From: Linnemannia elongata
Taxonomy: Eukaryota > Mortierellomycota > Mortierellomycetes > Mortierellales > Mortierellaceae
Assembly (NCBI GenBank): GCA_036320915.1
Contig: JAXBDG010000011.1
Span: forward strand, 1,820,501 to 1,884,500
Direction: 5' to 3'
DNA length: 64,000 nt
The translations under genes were made by a program, and so were the position numbers. The notes beneath the pieces are model-generated. The model was not told the origin of the DNA and made no database searches. It was given only the letters and a program-made list of their open reading frames with translations. Shown piece after piece: positions 23,487 to 32,629 of the stretch (within the stretch, counting starts at the first letter, position 1; each line of letters opens with the position of its first letter).

Positions 23487-23720
23487 GATAAGGTCCTATT
23501 CGTAACACGGGACAAGAACAAAGCTCTCAATTTATTTTTTTTTGTCGTCTGTCGTCTGTTGCTGTCGGAAACAGAGACACATGGCAAACGAAAAAATGTA
23601 AACTCAAAATCATTTTCAACCTGTCCATCTTATCGTCCAACCAAGCCAGAAACACACCAATAACGAAAATGCAATCCCTGACCGTCCTAGAGGGATGTCA
23701 TTATGATAGGCAATGATAAG
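23487..23720. promoter_or_regulatory. Cluster of three GATAAG motifs upstream of the ammonium transporter
   Basis: GATAAG at 23487-23492 (plus), 23629-23634 (minus) and 23715-23720 (plus), about 1.2-1.4 kb upstream of the permease start. Three six-base matches in 234 bp is denser than the roughly one per 2 kb expected by chance on both strands. Candidate nitrogen-metabolite control region. Confidence 0.35.
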
Positions 23721-24755
23721 GACAACCATCCATGTCTTTCTTTTCTCTGGAGTTGACCATTCAAGTCGCTTGCACGAATGCATTCGAGAATGAAAAAATA
23801 TAGGCAAGGATGAACACTTGCCTAAAATGCACATAGGCAGAGAAGGGAAAAGGTGAGAAGAGTTGATACTCAGGCTAGAGGGTTGAAGAAACTGGATGGA
23901 ATGGGAGAGTGCGTGGTGTTCAAATAACGCAGCCTGTCTGCAACTCGAGGAGCCATAAAAAAATGTGCAACGAGAGACAGTGAAAGTTATGCATCCCTGA
24001 ACGATCACTATTACTGTTGATCCTACCACGGCCTACAGCCCCTCTCTCCCCTGTCTGCTATATTTACTCTCTTCTCCCTTTGCCTTTCACTACGGAATAG
24101 AAGGGTTCAAACACAGACAATGAAAAGTGTGCAGCGGAAAAATCCAAAGCCTCAAAGTTGAAACGAACGAAGGAGATAGAGACCTGAGCCAGTAAGGTGC
24201 AACGTTTGCGGCTTGGTAATTGACAGAGGGTAGTAAAAAGAGTGGCAGGGTTCATTTTCTTTCACTCTCTCTCTTTTTTTTTTCTTTCTTCGCATGGACC
24301 AGGTGAGGGAGAATAAAAAAAACGAAACAGTAAGATGCCAATGGCAACGAAAGGAAGAAGAAGGGGGACGGTGGGAAAGTAAATGCCTATCAGCTCCGCC
24401 TCGCTCTCCATTTTCTTCTGCACCGCCCAAACACGTGGATGAATGGTATGATTCGCCCAACAGTCACACCTTATCAAGGCCTAAACGTGTGACACGGGCC
24501 TAAACACGCGTAGAAAGCACCTGAATGTGATAACAACCCTTTGGCGTACAGAGTTATAGGTAATGTACTGCAGCCCCTTGGTGGCAAGCAAGCAGGGATG
24601 TAAAACCACATCTGCGATCTCACTTTTTTTTTTACGCCTTTGGTAACAACCCTCATTTGTGCGATTCGCTTCTTTCTTGAGATTCTTCTACGTACCCCTA
24701 ACTCCTACATCCCTTGTTCTTGTAATTTAAAACCCTTTCTTTGGGAAAGTAGGAA

Positions 24756-24770
24756 GGGGGGGGGGGGGGG
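24756..24770. repeat. (G)15 homopolymer
   Basis: Fifteen consecutive G, flanked by purine-rich sequence. Long G runs are uncommon in nuclear genomes and are prone to length error. Confidence 0.9.
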
Positions 24771-24950
24771 AAGGCGAGACCCTAAAAAGAAAAGAAAAGG
24801 TCAAAAAAGAAAGCAAGAAGGGAATAGTTGAACAAAGCCTAAAGAGAGGCAAACGTCAACTAGCGTGAACGATTCTTTTTTTCTCCGAAAATTGATCTAC
24901 AGACTCTCCTATAGTCACCTCAATGACTTCAAACCCTTTTTCTGCCGCGC

Positions 24951-25022
24951 AGTCCGGGGAAAACGGGCTCTAGCACAACCTGCGGCAAGTCTGTGCCCGC
25001 GCCTGTGCTAGTGTTTTTTTTT
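24951..25022 (+). ncRNA. Candidate small structured RNA (two hairpins plus T run)
   Basis: A six-pair hairpin (AGTCCG with CGGGCT, 24951-24969, one G-U) is followed at once by a longer one with the perfect eight-pair outer stem CTAGCACA/TGTGCTAG (24970-25011) and an inner GCGG/CCGC stem. A run of nine T follows at 25014-25022, like a Pol III terminator. It does not match tRNA, 5S, U6 or other RNAs I can recognise. It could also be a chance GC-rich palindrome. Confidence 0.25.
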
Positions 25023-26884
25023 CTTTGCCTTTTTTTTCGCCTTTCCTTTTCCTTACTCAATGCTCGTCACAGAGTAGATGCTCACTTGTTCAGTCGAAAA
25101 TAAAAACAAAAACTTATCCCCCTCGTGTTTCCAGGAAAGACGGCCAATCCCCTTCCCTCCATCCGTAGTTGCCGATCTCCTTTTTTTGTGTTTTCTTTGT
25201 TTTCTTATGTTGTTTTGTTTATCGAGCGATGATGCTTAGCCGGAACATCAATCGTTGCTCACTCTCCTCCCTCGCCCACACTCTAGTCTTTCTTCTTGAC
25301 ATCCCTTCTCAAACTCAATCTCTTTTTTTTTTATGTCTTTCCTTCTCTCTGGAAGCCAGCTGCAGTTTTTGTCATTAATTAAAGCTGCTGACCTCGTTAT
25401 CAAGCTGAGGGGCTGCTTCTTGATCTTTGCTCCTCGGGCGCTGGCTCTACCGGTTTTTCTTCTTCTCTGTTCACTGCATGATAACTCTACAATAGCATGT
25501 TGAAGAGTTACGAAGAAGCATATAGAAGGTCCAGTGCATGACTTCTTTTTTATGGACCCTACTCGATCTATCAGAAGCTTTGAACTCGATCTTGCCCTAC
25601 GCCCCCTTGATCCTGTACCTCACTTTCTTTCTTTGTCACCCTCTACTCCATCGTCCTTCATCCTCGGAGCTCACCAAAAACGCACACACCCTAAACACGC
25701 TATTAACCACGTCTGCCAATCATATTTTGCGGGGTCAATTGTCACTAAATGCGAACGCACACTCTCACAAAAATATGCGTACATGCATACTCTCGACTCT
25801 CGATCGCTCCTTTTGTTTTCTTCGGTTGGACCAAAAATGAAAGAAAAGTAGACCATTGTTTTGATCTTGCCTCGTCTAAACGTGTGTTTGGAATGCGACA
25901 TTTTTTTTCTTATTTTTTTTTTGTCTTGATTGGACAGGCAATCGCACCCAAGCCCGCTGCTACTACTCTCGAGTACTCGGATGTGCATTGATCCACCACC
26001 TTGCTCACTCTTGATGATTACCCTGCTCCTCATTTTTGCGTTGCTCTTGTCTTGGCTCAAAGTTTTTGATTGTGTTTTTGCTGCCCTTTCATTGGCTATG
26101 ACTCCATCTACCCTAAAGCTCCTCCCTTTCCTTCGGTCCTCGATAGACATGCAAGACAGCCTGCGATTGTCACTTTGTCTCCATGGCGCTGTCTCGGTCT
26201 ACGACTGTCATCCAAAAGTGCTCTCACTCAAAGATAATCTCCTTCGCGAAAACAGATAGCTTTCTTTTTAGCACCATGTCTCTCGTCTCGGACGCAAAAT
26301 GAAAACAATCGGCGTTGCTATTCCTGGGAGGTTGTGGAGAGTCAACAAACACCACCATGACTCGCTCAGAAGGGCGGTAAAAGAAGCGAGAGACTTGATT
26401 GTTTATTTTCTTCTGCTTTTTTTTTTGGTGTTGGGACATGGTTGTTGACAACAACGTGGATGGAAATTAGGACAATAGGCACCGGACCATGTTGCATATG
26501 CTCTCGGGTCTATTGGTTTATGCTCTTGGTGTATTTTTATGTCATTAGTAGAGTAGGGCTTTGTCACTCCATAAACTAGTTTCAGGCATCGGTAAGGTGC
26601 AATTTGGCTAAATGATCTGGAGGTCTTGAAGGCGAGGTGAGGGCAATCTGAAGCACAAGATCGAAAAAAATGGAGTGCGATGATCACCTGCAGTCGCACT
26701 AAAAGGACAACAGGGAATAAAGAGAGAAAAATTAAGCAAAGGATAACACGCGACGTCTCTAGCCCCTAGAAAAACAATGAAACCGTGTCAAGGAGAGGCG
26801 GAGGCACAGACACAACGAACCTGGGGCCACGTCATCTACCTTTTCGACACTTTTGCGCGATTGGGGCGGGGGGGGTTCTTTCTA

Positions 26885-27219
26885 TTTTTTTTGTACACCG
26901 TTCTTTTTTCTGAAAAACAACACAATAAAGGCCTTTGGAAGGAAGGGGACTACAAACCAATGTCTGCAGTGCGCTATCCGCCAGTTACAGTCCGGTCCTG
27001 CACCTGGCGCTTCACAACAATTATCGCTGCTCCTCACGGCTTAACCAGAAAACAAAATAAAATTAGACGCGAATATAGCAGGTTTTTCCCATCCTCTCCA
27101 TCATTGATAACCTCCTGCTTCCTAACAAACTCTCCAACAGCCGTTCATCAGATGAGCGTGGTTCCTTGGTCACTCCAGGGCAGATCAGACCCTCATGTGT
27201 GGCTAGCAAAGCGCCACAC
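26885..27219 (-). mobile_element. LINE copy A, 5'-truncated 3' end
   Basis: The 3' end of a non-LTR retrotransposon in minus orientation: a short poly(A) (T run 26885-26892 on the plus strand), the 3' UTR, then the end of the ORF2-type reading frame. Its stop is near 27063, and the ERMGK...IRV ending aligns with the ERMGR...IRI ending of copies B and C. It is clearly diverged from B and C, hence older or a different subfamily. Its 5' end stops exactly where the poly(A) of copy B begins. Confidence 0.8.
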
Positions 27220-29187
27220 TTTTTTGTTTTTTTTTTTTTTTCGTACACAATTTTATTTCTCTGACAAACAGAACAAAGGAGGCATTTGGAAGTAAAAGGG
27301 ACTACAGACCAAACTCTTCAGTGAAACATCCGTCAGTCACAGTCCGGTCCGGGACCTGGCTCTGCGCAACAATTGTCGCTGCTCTTCACAGCAATAACGG
27401 AAGAAAATAAAACTAGATACGAATGAAAGGGATTCTTCCCATCCTCTCCATCAATGTTAACCTCCTCCTTCCCAACAAGCTGTCTAACAGCCGTTCATCA
27501 GCTGCTCGTGGATTCTTGGTCGCTCTAGGGCATGTCCGATCCTCATGTGTGGCTAGCGAAGCGCCACACGGGCAGAAACCATCGCGCGTGATATAGCCAT
27601 ATCCTTGACTCCAGTCACCACGAGGACCTGTGTATTTGGATGTCTTGTCCTTTACAGAGATGCCCTGGGTCTGCTCCCACGCGATCGTCGCGGAGCATCG
27701 GGGTTTCCAGATCCGCTCTGAGGCCTGCGTCTCCAGGTAGCCAACAAATTTGTGGAGGACCGTCTTGGCGATGGACTGTGGGGTTCTGAAGACCGCGCAC
27801 CATTCGGTCAACATGCTCTTTGGGGTGATGCCGCGGAGTAGGTCCGATACGTTCCACTTGGGGTTCTCATCGCGATCGGGAGCAGGACTACCGCTGTGCA
27901 CGGCTCGAGCTCCACCGATAGAGGAGAATCCCCGCACATGATCTGCATCTCGGGGGGGTCGCCAGTGTATGAGTACTGGTCGCGGGGCTTGACGACCGTT
28001 ATCCACCGCGCGTTGGTGTTCTCGCTTCCTGGCTGCATTGTAGTTGTTTGTCGCCTGTACACCCCAATCGTCGATCTTGCCCATAGCCTCCTTCCAGATC
28101 GTAGTGGTGGTCTCAGCTGCCGAGGGACAGTTCCAGACATGCTCGTTATCCTCCTTCTTAAGCTCGCATCGTCGGCAAAGGCATGTTGGGTACAGGTTGG
28201 GCTTGCGGGCCTGCATGGAGTTCAGGGTGGGCAACATTCCATGCAGCTTTTTGACGTGATGTGTCCGTTGATGAGAGTCTTTGCTATTACTGTAAAAGGT
28301 GAAGACTGCTCGCCTGTCGTGAACATGAGCCAAGGTCGAGGTCCATTCCACATCGTCGATGTCAGGGATCGCCCTCTTCACCCGTCTCTGCGACGTCCAG
28401 GCCTGGTGGTGTCGGATTGTCGTTTGTTGTTTGAGGAGTTGTCGTAGGTCGATTTCAACAAGCGCACCATAGCAATGTGCAAAGCTCGTGATATCCGCCT
28501 GCTGAGTGAGATCCACCTTCAAGGGTACTGTAGCGCTCTGTGCTGCCGCCTTTGCCACCTGATCCGCCAGCTCGTTACCTTGGATGTTGCTGTGTCCTTT
28601 GATCCAGACAACCTCAACCCCTCCTGGCCGAGATTCCACAACCTGCCATAGCACCGCCCAAATACCCGCGTATGTGCTCCTGAATCGTTTCCTCGGTAAG
28701 GCATCCCGACGATTCTTCACTAGACGTTGGTACTGGTCCACCACCGACTCGTTGTCTAATTTGACCACAATGTCTTGTTCCGGAGGTGCTGACAAGACTG
28801 CGACTAGTAGACCTATGAGCTCTGACTTGGCCGAGGAAGCATGGCCATCCGTTCGTCCTTGTACTGTCAGGGGGTTCTCCAGAGCGAGATCCACTACTCC
28901 AAAAGCCAGTGACACTTCCGATGTTCCTGAATTCAGAAGAGATCCGTCAGAGTATATAGCTCGAGGGGTGGAGTTGTTGACTGGTGTGCCCTGGATCATG
29001 CGTATGGACGCCGCCTCTGTTGGGGACAAGCAAAGGGGGCCGATCTGTGTGGTAAGGGGTCTTGCTATCGACGGTGGTTGAACTTGATAGCATTTTTTCA
29101 AGGGAAAACTGATACTTGTATCGAAGGCAGGTTTGTATCGTGATGTCGTCTTGTGACAGGATAGTATATTATAGACTGTCTTCTGCA
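27220..29187 (-). mobile_element. LINE copy B, 5'-truncated, with RNase H domain
   Basis: Non-LTR retrotransposon fragment of about 2 kb in minus orientation: poly(A) (T-rich 27220-27241 on plus), 3' UTR, and an open frame for the C-terminal part of ORF2. The reverse-transcriptase and endonuclease parts are missing, the usual result of incomplete target-primed reverse transcription. The upper limit is set where 19-bp repeats unrelated to the element begin. No target-site duplication was found. A RNase H domain in a fungal LINE suggests the Tad1/I-like groups, which is an inference. Confidence 0.85.
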
Positions 29188-29197
29188 TTGCCACCAT
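27413..29197 (-). pseudogene. LINE ORF2 C-terminal fragment: RNase H and Cys-rich tail
   Basis: 594-codon open frame. The four carboxylates of a type I RNase H are all present: D84 (YSDGS), E126 (AKSELIGLL), D148 (KLDNES) and D212 (GNELADQ). A Cys-rich segment follows (CLCRRCELKKEDNEHVWNC), matching the zinc-binding region found after reverse transcriptase or RNase H in such elements. A last motif CPCG...H...C precedes the end ERMGRIPFIRI. The start codon is probably accidental, because the true ORF2 began far upstream. The frame is undamaged, so the insertion is recent, but the fragment lacks reverse transcriptase and cannot move itself. Confidence 0.8.
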
Positions 29198-29345
29198 TCC
29201 TATGTGTTGCCACCATTCCTATGTGTTGTCACCATTCCCGCGTGTTGCCACCATTACCACGCCTCCATCACTGCGCCCCTGTACACTAGTATAAATACCC
29301 CATCTCTCTGTATAATAAACAGCATCCGTTTCTAGCCTTTCCTCC
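29188..29345 (+). repeat. Four 19-bp tandem repeats followed by TATA and AATAAA elements
   Basis: Four units of 19 bp (29188-29206, 29207-29225, 29226-29244, 29245-29263), the first two identical (TTGCCACCATTCCTATGTG), are followed by TATAAATA at 29290-29297 and AATAAA at 29314-29319. The order enhancer-like repeats, TATA box, polyadenylation signal within 130 bp resembles a retrotransposon LTR (U3-R), but no terminal TG...CA pair or partner LTR was found. A simple promoter is the alternative. Confidence 0.35.
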
Positions 29346-30320
29346 TTGACCCTTGTACTCTCTTGCCCCACTCTTGCCCTTGCCCCGATCTATTCCCTTG
29401 TTCATAACTTCTCGCTCTGCTCCTATTACACGTCTCCTTGGGGCGGGACCGTATCTCCTTTGGGCGGGACCGTATCTCCTTTAAGCGTGAAACGACCGCT
29501 TGATGTTGTTGATGTAGTGCTTCTGTTTTCTGATGCTGTTGAAGGTTTCTGGTTTGAATGATTTCCTGCAGGCGTGAAACAACCTGGTGATGTTGTTGAC
29601 GGAGTGATTCTGTTTCCTGCAGTTTCTCAGCTTGAAGGGATTCCTGCAGGCGAGAGGTAACTAGATAGTGCTGTTGACGAAGTTGTAGAGCCCTGTCTTG
29701 AAGAGATTCCCGCAGACGAGAGTCCTCTGCTTTCCTAATCAGTCTGGTCTCCAGGTCTTCGCGAAGTAAGGCGAGGCGACAAAGGCGGTACTCGTTGATG
29801 GCCTCGGTAGCCTGGCGACGTATCCCAAGGGCAACGGCTTTGAGGCGACTTGAGAGAGACTTGATGCGTGCAGCTGCATTGGCAGCCTGAGTATCGAGTG
29901 TTGACATTGCGATGGCCAAGTTTTGAGGACTCTTGGCAAGTTGCAAGTTGCTTCCGGTAGTACGTTTTGGACGTGGCATACCTTTTGTTCTCGGTCGTTT
30001 GTTTTTTCCTGGTCTCATTGGTGATGCGAAGGATCTCAGCATTGTATTCTGCCGCCGGACGGAGGAGACGTTTTCTGCAGGTCTCGTCTAGGTTGTCGAC
30101 TGCTCGCTCAAAGATACGATCGGTTGAGTCGGATGTAAGAGGTGAGGGAGTGATGGGAGTGTGGGTAAGTGCTGGAGTGTTGGGAGGAGTATCTGTTAGG
30201 TAGGGGAAAGGTGAAGGTCGAATCGGTGGGGTAGGAGGTGAGGGACTCGAGGCTGGGACGGGAACGAGAACAGGTGAGAGGATTGGCGACGGAGCAAGGC
30301 TCGAGACGGGAGCAGGACAA

Positions 30321-30332
30321 TCCAGATAGCGG
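30321..30332. repeat. Target-site duplication, left copy
   Basis: TCCAGATAGCGG immediately before the T run of LINE copy C. It matches 30849-30860 exactly. Confidence 0.9.
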
Positions 30333-30848
30333 TTTTTTTTTTTTTTTTTTTCGTACACAATTTTATTTCTCTGACAAACAGAACAAAGGAGGCATTTGGA
30401 AGTAAAGGGGACTACAGACCAAACTCTTCAGTGAACCATCCATCAGTCACAGTCCGGTCCGGGACCTGGCTCTGCGCAACAATTGTCGCTGCTCTTCACA
30501 GCAATAACGGAAGAAAATAAAACTATATACGGATGAAGGGGATTCTTCCCATCCTCTCCATCAATGTTAACCTCCTCCTTCCCAACAAGCTGTCTAACAG
30601 CCGTTCATCAGCTGCTCGTGGATTCTTGGTCGCTCCAGGGCATGTCCGATCCTCATGTGTGGCTAGCGAAGCGCCACACGGGCAGAAACCATCGTGCGTG
30701 ATGTAACCATATCCTTGACTCCAGTCACCACGAGGACCTGTGTATTTGGATGTCTTGTCCTTCACAGAGATGCCCTGGGTCTGCTCCCACTCGATAGTCG
30801 CGGAGCATCGGGGTTTCCAGATCCGCTCTGAGGCCTGCGTCTCCAGGT
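30333..30848 (-). mobile_element. LINE copy C, 5'-truncated, with 12-bp target-site duplication
   Basis: A 516-bp insertion in minus orientation: poly(A) (T19, 30333-30351 on plus), the same 3' UTR as copy B, and the last about 100 codons of ORF2 ending ERMGRIPFIRI. It is nearly identical to copy B over this length. The element is bounded by the perfect direct repeat TCCAGATAGCGG (30321-30332 and 30849-30860), the target-site duplication of target-primed reverse transcription. Copies B and C therefore come from a recently active family. Confidence 0.92.
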
Positions 30849-30860
30849 TCCAGATAGCGG
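30849..30860. repeat. Target-site duplication, right copy
   Basis: TCCAGATAGCGG immediately after the 5'-truncated end of LINE copy C. It matches 30321-30332 exactly. Confidence 0.9.
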
Positions 30861-30987
30861 TAGTAGTCTCTCTCTTTGGCATTTTTTGCCACCAAAATGA
30901 GCATCTTCACGTGATGGGATTAAGGGCTGTTTGAAAGATTTGATATGTTTAAATATGTCTAACCAAATCACATATCCATCAACAAGT

Positions 30988-31059
30988 TCCTAGTTGGTCC
31001 AGTGGTCAGGATTTGTCGCTCTCACCGACAAGGCCCGGGTTCGATCCCCGGACTGGGAA
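30988..31059 (+). tRNA. tRNA-Glu (anticodon CTC)
   Basis: A 72-nt intronless cloverleaf: acceptor TCCTAGT/ACTGGGA (seven pairs, one G-U), D stem GTCC/GGAT, anticodon stem TGTCG/CGACA with loop CTCTCAC, four-base variable loop, T stem CCGGG/CCCGG with loop TTCGATC, discriminator A. Anticodon CTC is at 31021-31023, reading GAG. The internal A-box and B-box (GGTTCGATCC) are intact. The loop has C at position 38. No CCA is encoded, as usual in eukaryotes. Confidence 0.95.
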
Positions 31060-32629
31060 TTATCTTTTGCCTCTTACTTTCCTGGCGTTTGTCACTTTTG
31101 GTTTTTTAGTCGTGGACGCGTAGGATTTACCTCCCACTCTTGCCGTTTCGTACTATCACACCCGGGGTGTCCATTGCCAGTGTTGATTCCGCTACTTTTT
31201 GGTGTCTCCAAGACGATTATGGTCGTTCCTTTGTGCCTCTACATGGTTAACTAACTGCGATCACTATGATTCGCACTCGAACTATAGCTCGCCCTTGCTT
31301 TCTACAAACACATCAGCCACAGCAAAAGAATACTAGTTGAAGGACGCGGAAGACACGCAAGGAGAAAAGGGCACACTTTTGGTCTTCAGCGCTCATTCAC
31401 TCCTCCTTCCCTTTCTATGTATCATGCCTTTTTCATGTCTTCTACTGCCTTACCAACAGTACTAGCCATCATTTACCACCAATGCCCCTTCCTTTTCGCT
31501 TCAATGGCCAATGATATTGCCTTCTTTGCTTTGGCTCGTTAATGTAATCGTGTATCATACGGCGAATTGATCACGACATATTTTTGTCTGAAACACGGTG
31601 CCAAGAAGGGTCCGAAAAACGAAGGTCTTTTTTTTAAAAAATACCTGGGTTTTGAGCTAGATTAAGGAGAGTAGAATGAAAAAGAACTACCACAGTGGTT
31701 TTTATGTTTGTTCGTAAGCTGAAAAACGCGTCTCAGGAACGACCACTAACAGGCGAAATGAGATCTGATAAGTAAAGGCCTGTTAAGTAAAAGCCTGTTG
31801 AACTTATGCTCCTGAACCTATTCAATTTTTGCACTTTTTGTTGGCGCTGTTTGTGACCCCCTCAACCCATGGTCGACAAGAGGAGGGGGAAGCTGACGAC
31901 ACAAAATGGTATAGGCATAAAAAATAAGTGGCTGTTGCCTTTTGTCTTCGATGCCTCACCCCCTCCCTCAACTACCTCTCGCCATCTCATTTAACTTTTC
32001 CCACTTAACATTCAATAGTGCGCGCACCACATTCATCGCCTACATCCGTTCCTTGTGACCACCAACATCTCGACATCACCAACATCACCGACAACCACAA
32101 CAGCAACAGCAGCAAAAAGAAAAAGTGCACGCCTTCAGAAGTTCAGTCAACAACTTTAAGGACTGCCGGCTTCCAGAGGTATTACTTCTTGCAGCAGCAC
32201 ATCCTAGGGCGTGTATTACTTCGAGAAGCAAGAAAGAAGCGACTCGTCGCTAACATGTTCGTTTTGCAGTAGGTTCATATAGATACTCCCTCTAGTTCAT
32301 ACCTTCGTCTTGATACTCCTGTGAAGAAAAACGAGCGGTGTAAACCCGTCTACACGTAAGCGCCGTATGAAAGGATCATGAGGTAAACAATGAATCAATC
32401 GGTATTCGCCATACTAATGTACTATTTTCCGATCGCTCTATGACAGGCTCTTCTTCATAACTACTTCGCCAGCCTATTCTCCGTCCGCTAACAGGTATTG
32501 CAAGAAAAATTCGATTTTCCCAGGTAAAAAATATGACCAACAGGGCATGGTCCAGTTCCCAAATGGGCTCCACTTAAAACTGCTCTAACGAAAGCATTTA
32601 TTTTATTATTACGCTGTGAAGCATTGATC
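31060..32629. other. Intergenic region upstream of NACHT copy 2
   Basis: About 1.6 kb without a supported gene. The last 700 bp look like promoter and leader sequence of the NACHT gene: a CT-rich stretch near 31950-32010, an acceptor-like CTTAACATTCAATAG near 32017, and a donor/acceptor pair (GTATTA at 32179, branch-like GCTAAC, TTTTGCAG ending 32269) that could be a 91-nt leader intron. The 84-codon open frame here starts at GTG, not ATG, and is not supported. Confidence 0.45.

Larger units (their letters stand above)
22309..26884. other. Gene-poor intergenic region
   Basis: About 4.6 kb without a supportable protein gene. The part next to the permease is purine-rich with a CAT/ATC microsatellite near 22755-22780. 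Further on there are T runs (23272-23294), a G15 run (24756-24770), GATAAG motifs and a hairpin-rich candidate RNA. The open frames here are short, overlap on both strands and lack splice or domain support. Confidence 0.6.
29332..30904 (-). pseudogene. Pro-rich/coiled-coil ORF broken by a LINE insertion and a frame change
   Basis: An open frame starts at ATG 30904 (MLILVAKNAKERDYY), is interrupted by LINE copy C at 30848-30333, and resumes in the same frame at 30320 once one copy of the 12-bp duplication is counted. It continues with a Pro/Ser/Thr-rich region, then FERAVDNLDETCRKRLLRPA and a charged helical part. Around 29900-29990 the sensible frame shifts. The second frame gives a long coiled coil with repeated QQHH-x-VVSRLQE units and a KEIRSRP duplication, ending at 29332. 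Either a small intron or a frameshift mutation explains the change. I do not recognise the family. It lies in a transposon-rich spot, so it may be an old mobile-element protein or a host gene that has been lost. Confidence 0.5.

Noticed and set aside
25671..26150. 159-codon minus-strand frame in the gene-poor region
   Set aside because: Several overlapping frames exist on both strands here, with no motif and no intron structure.
32018..32272. 84-codon frame upstream of NACHT copy 2
   Set aside because: It begins at GTG rather than ATG and overlaps likely leader and intron signals. Asn/Ser/Lys-rich composition reflects CAA/AAC repeats.
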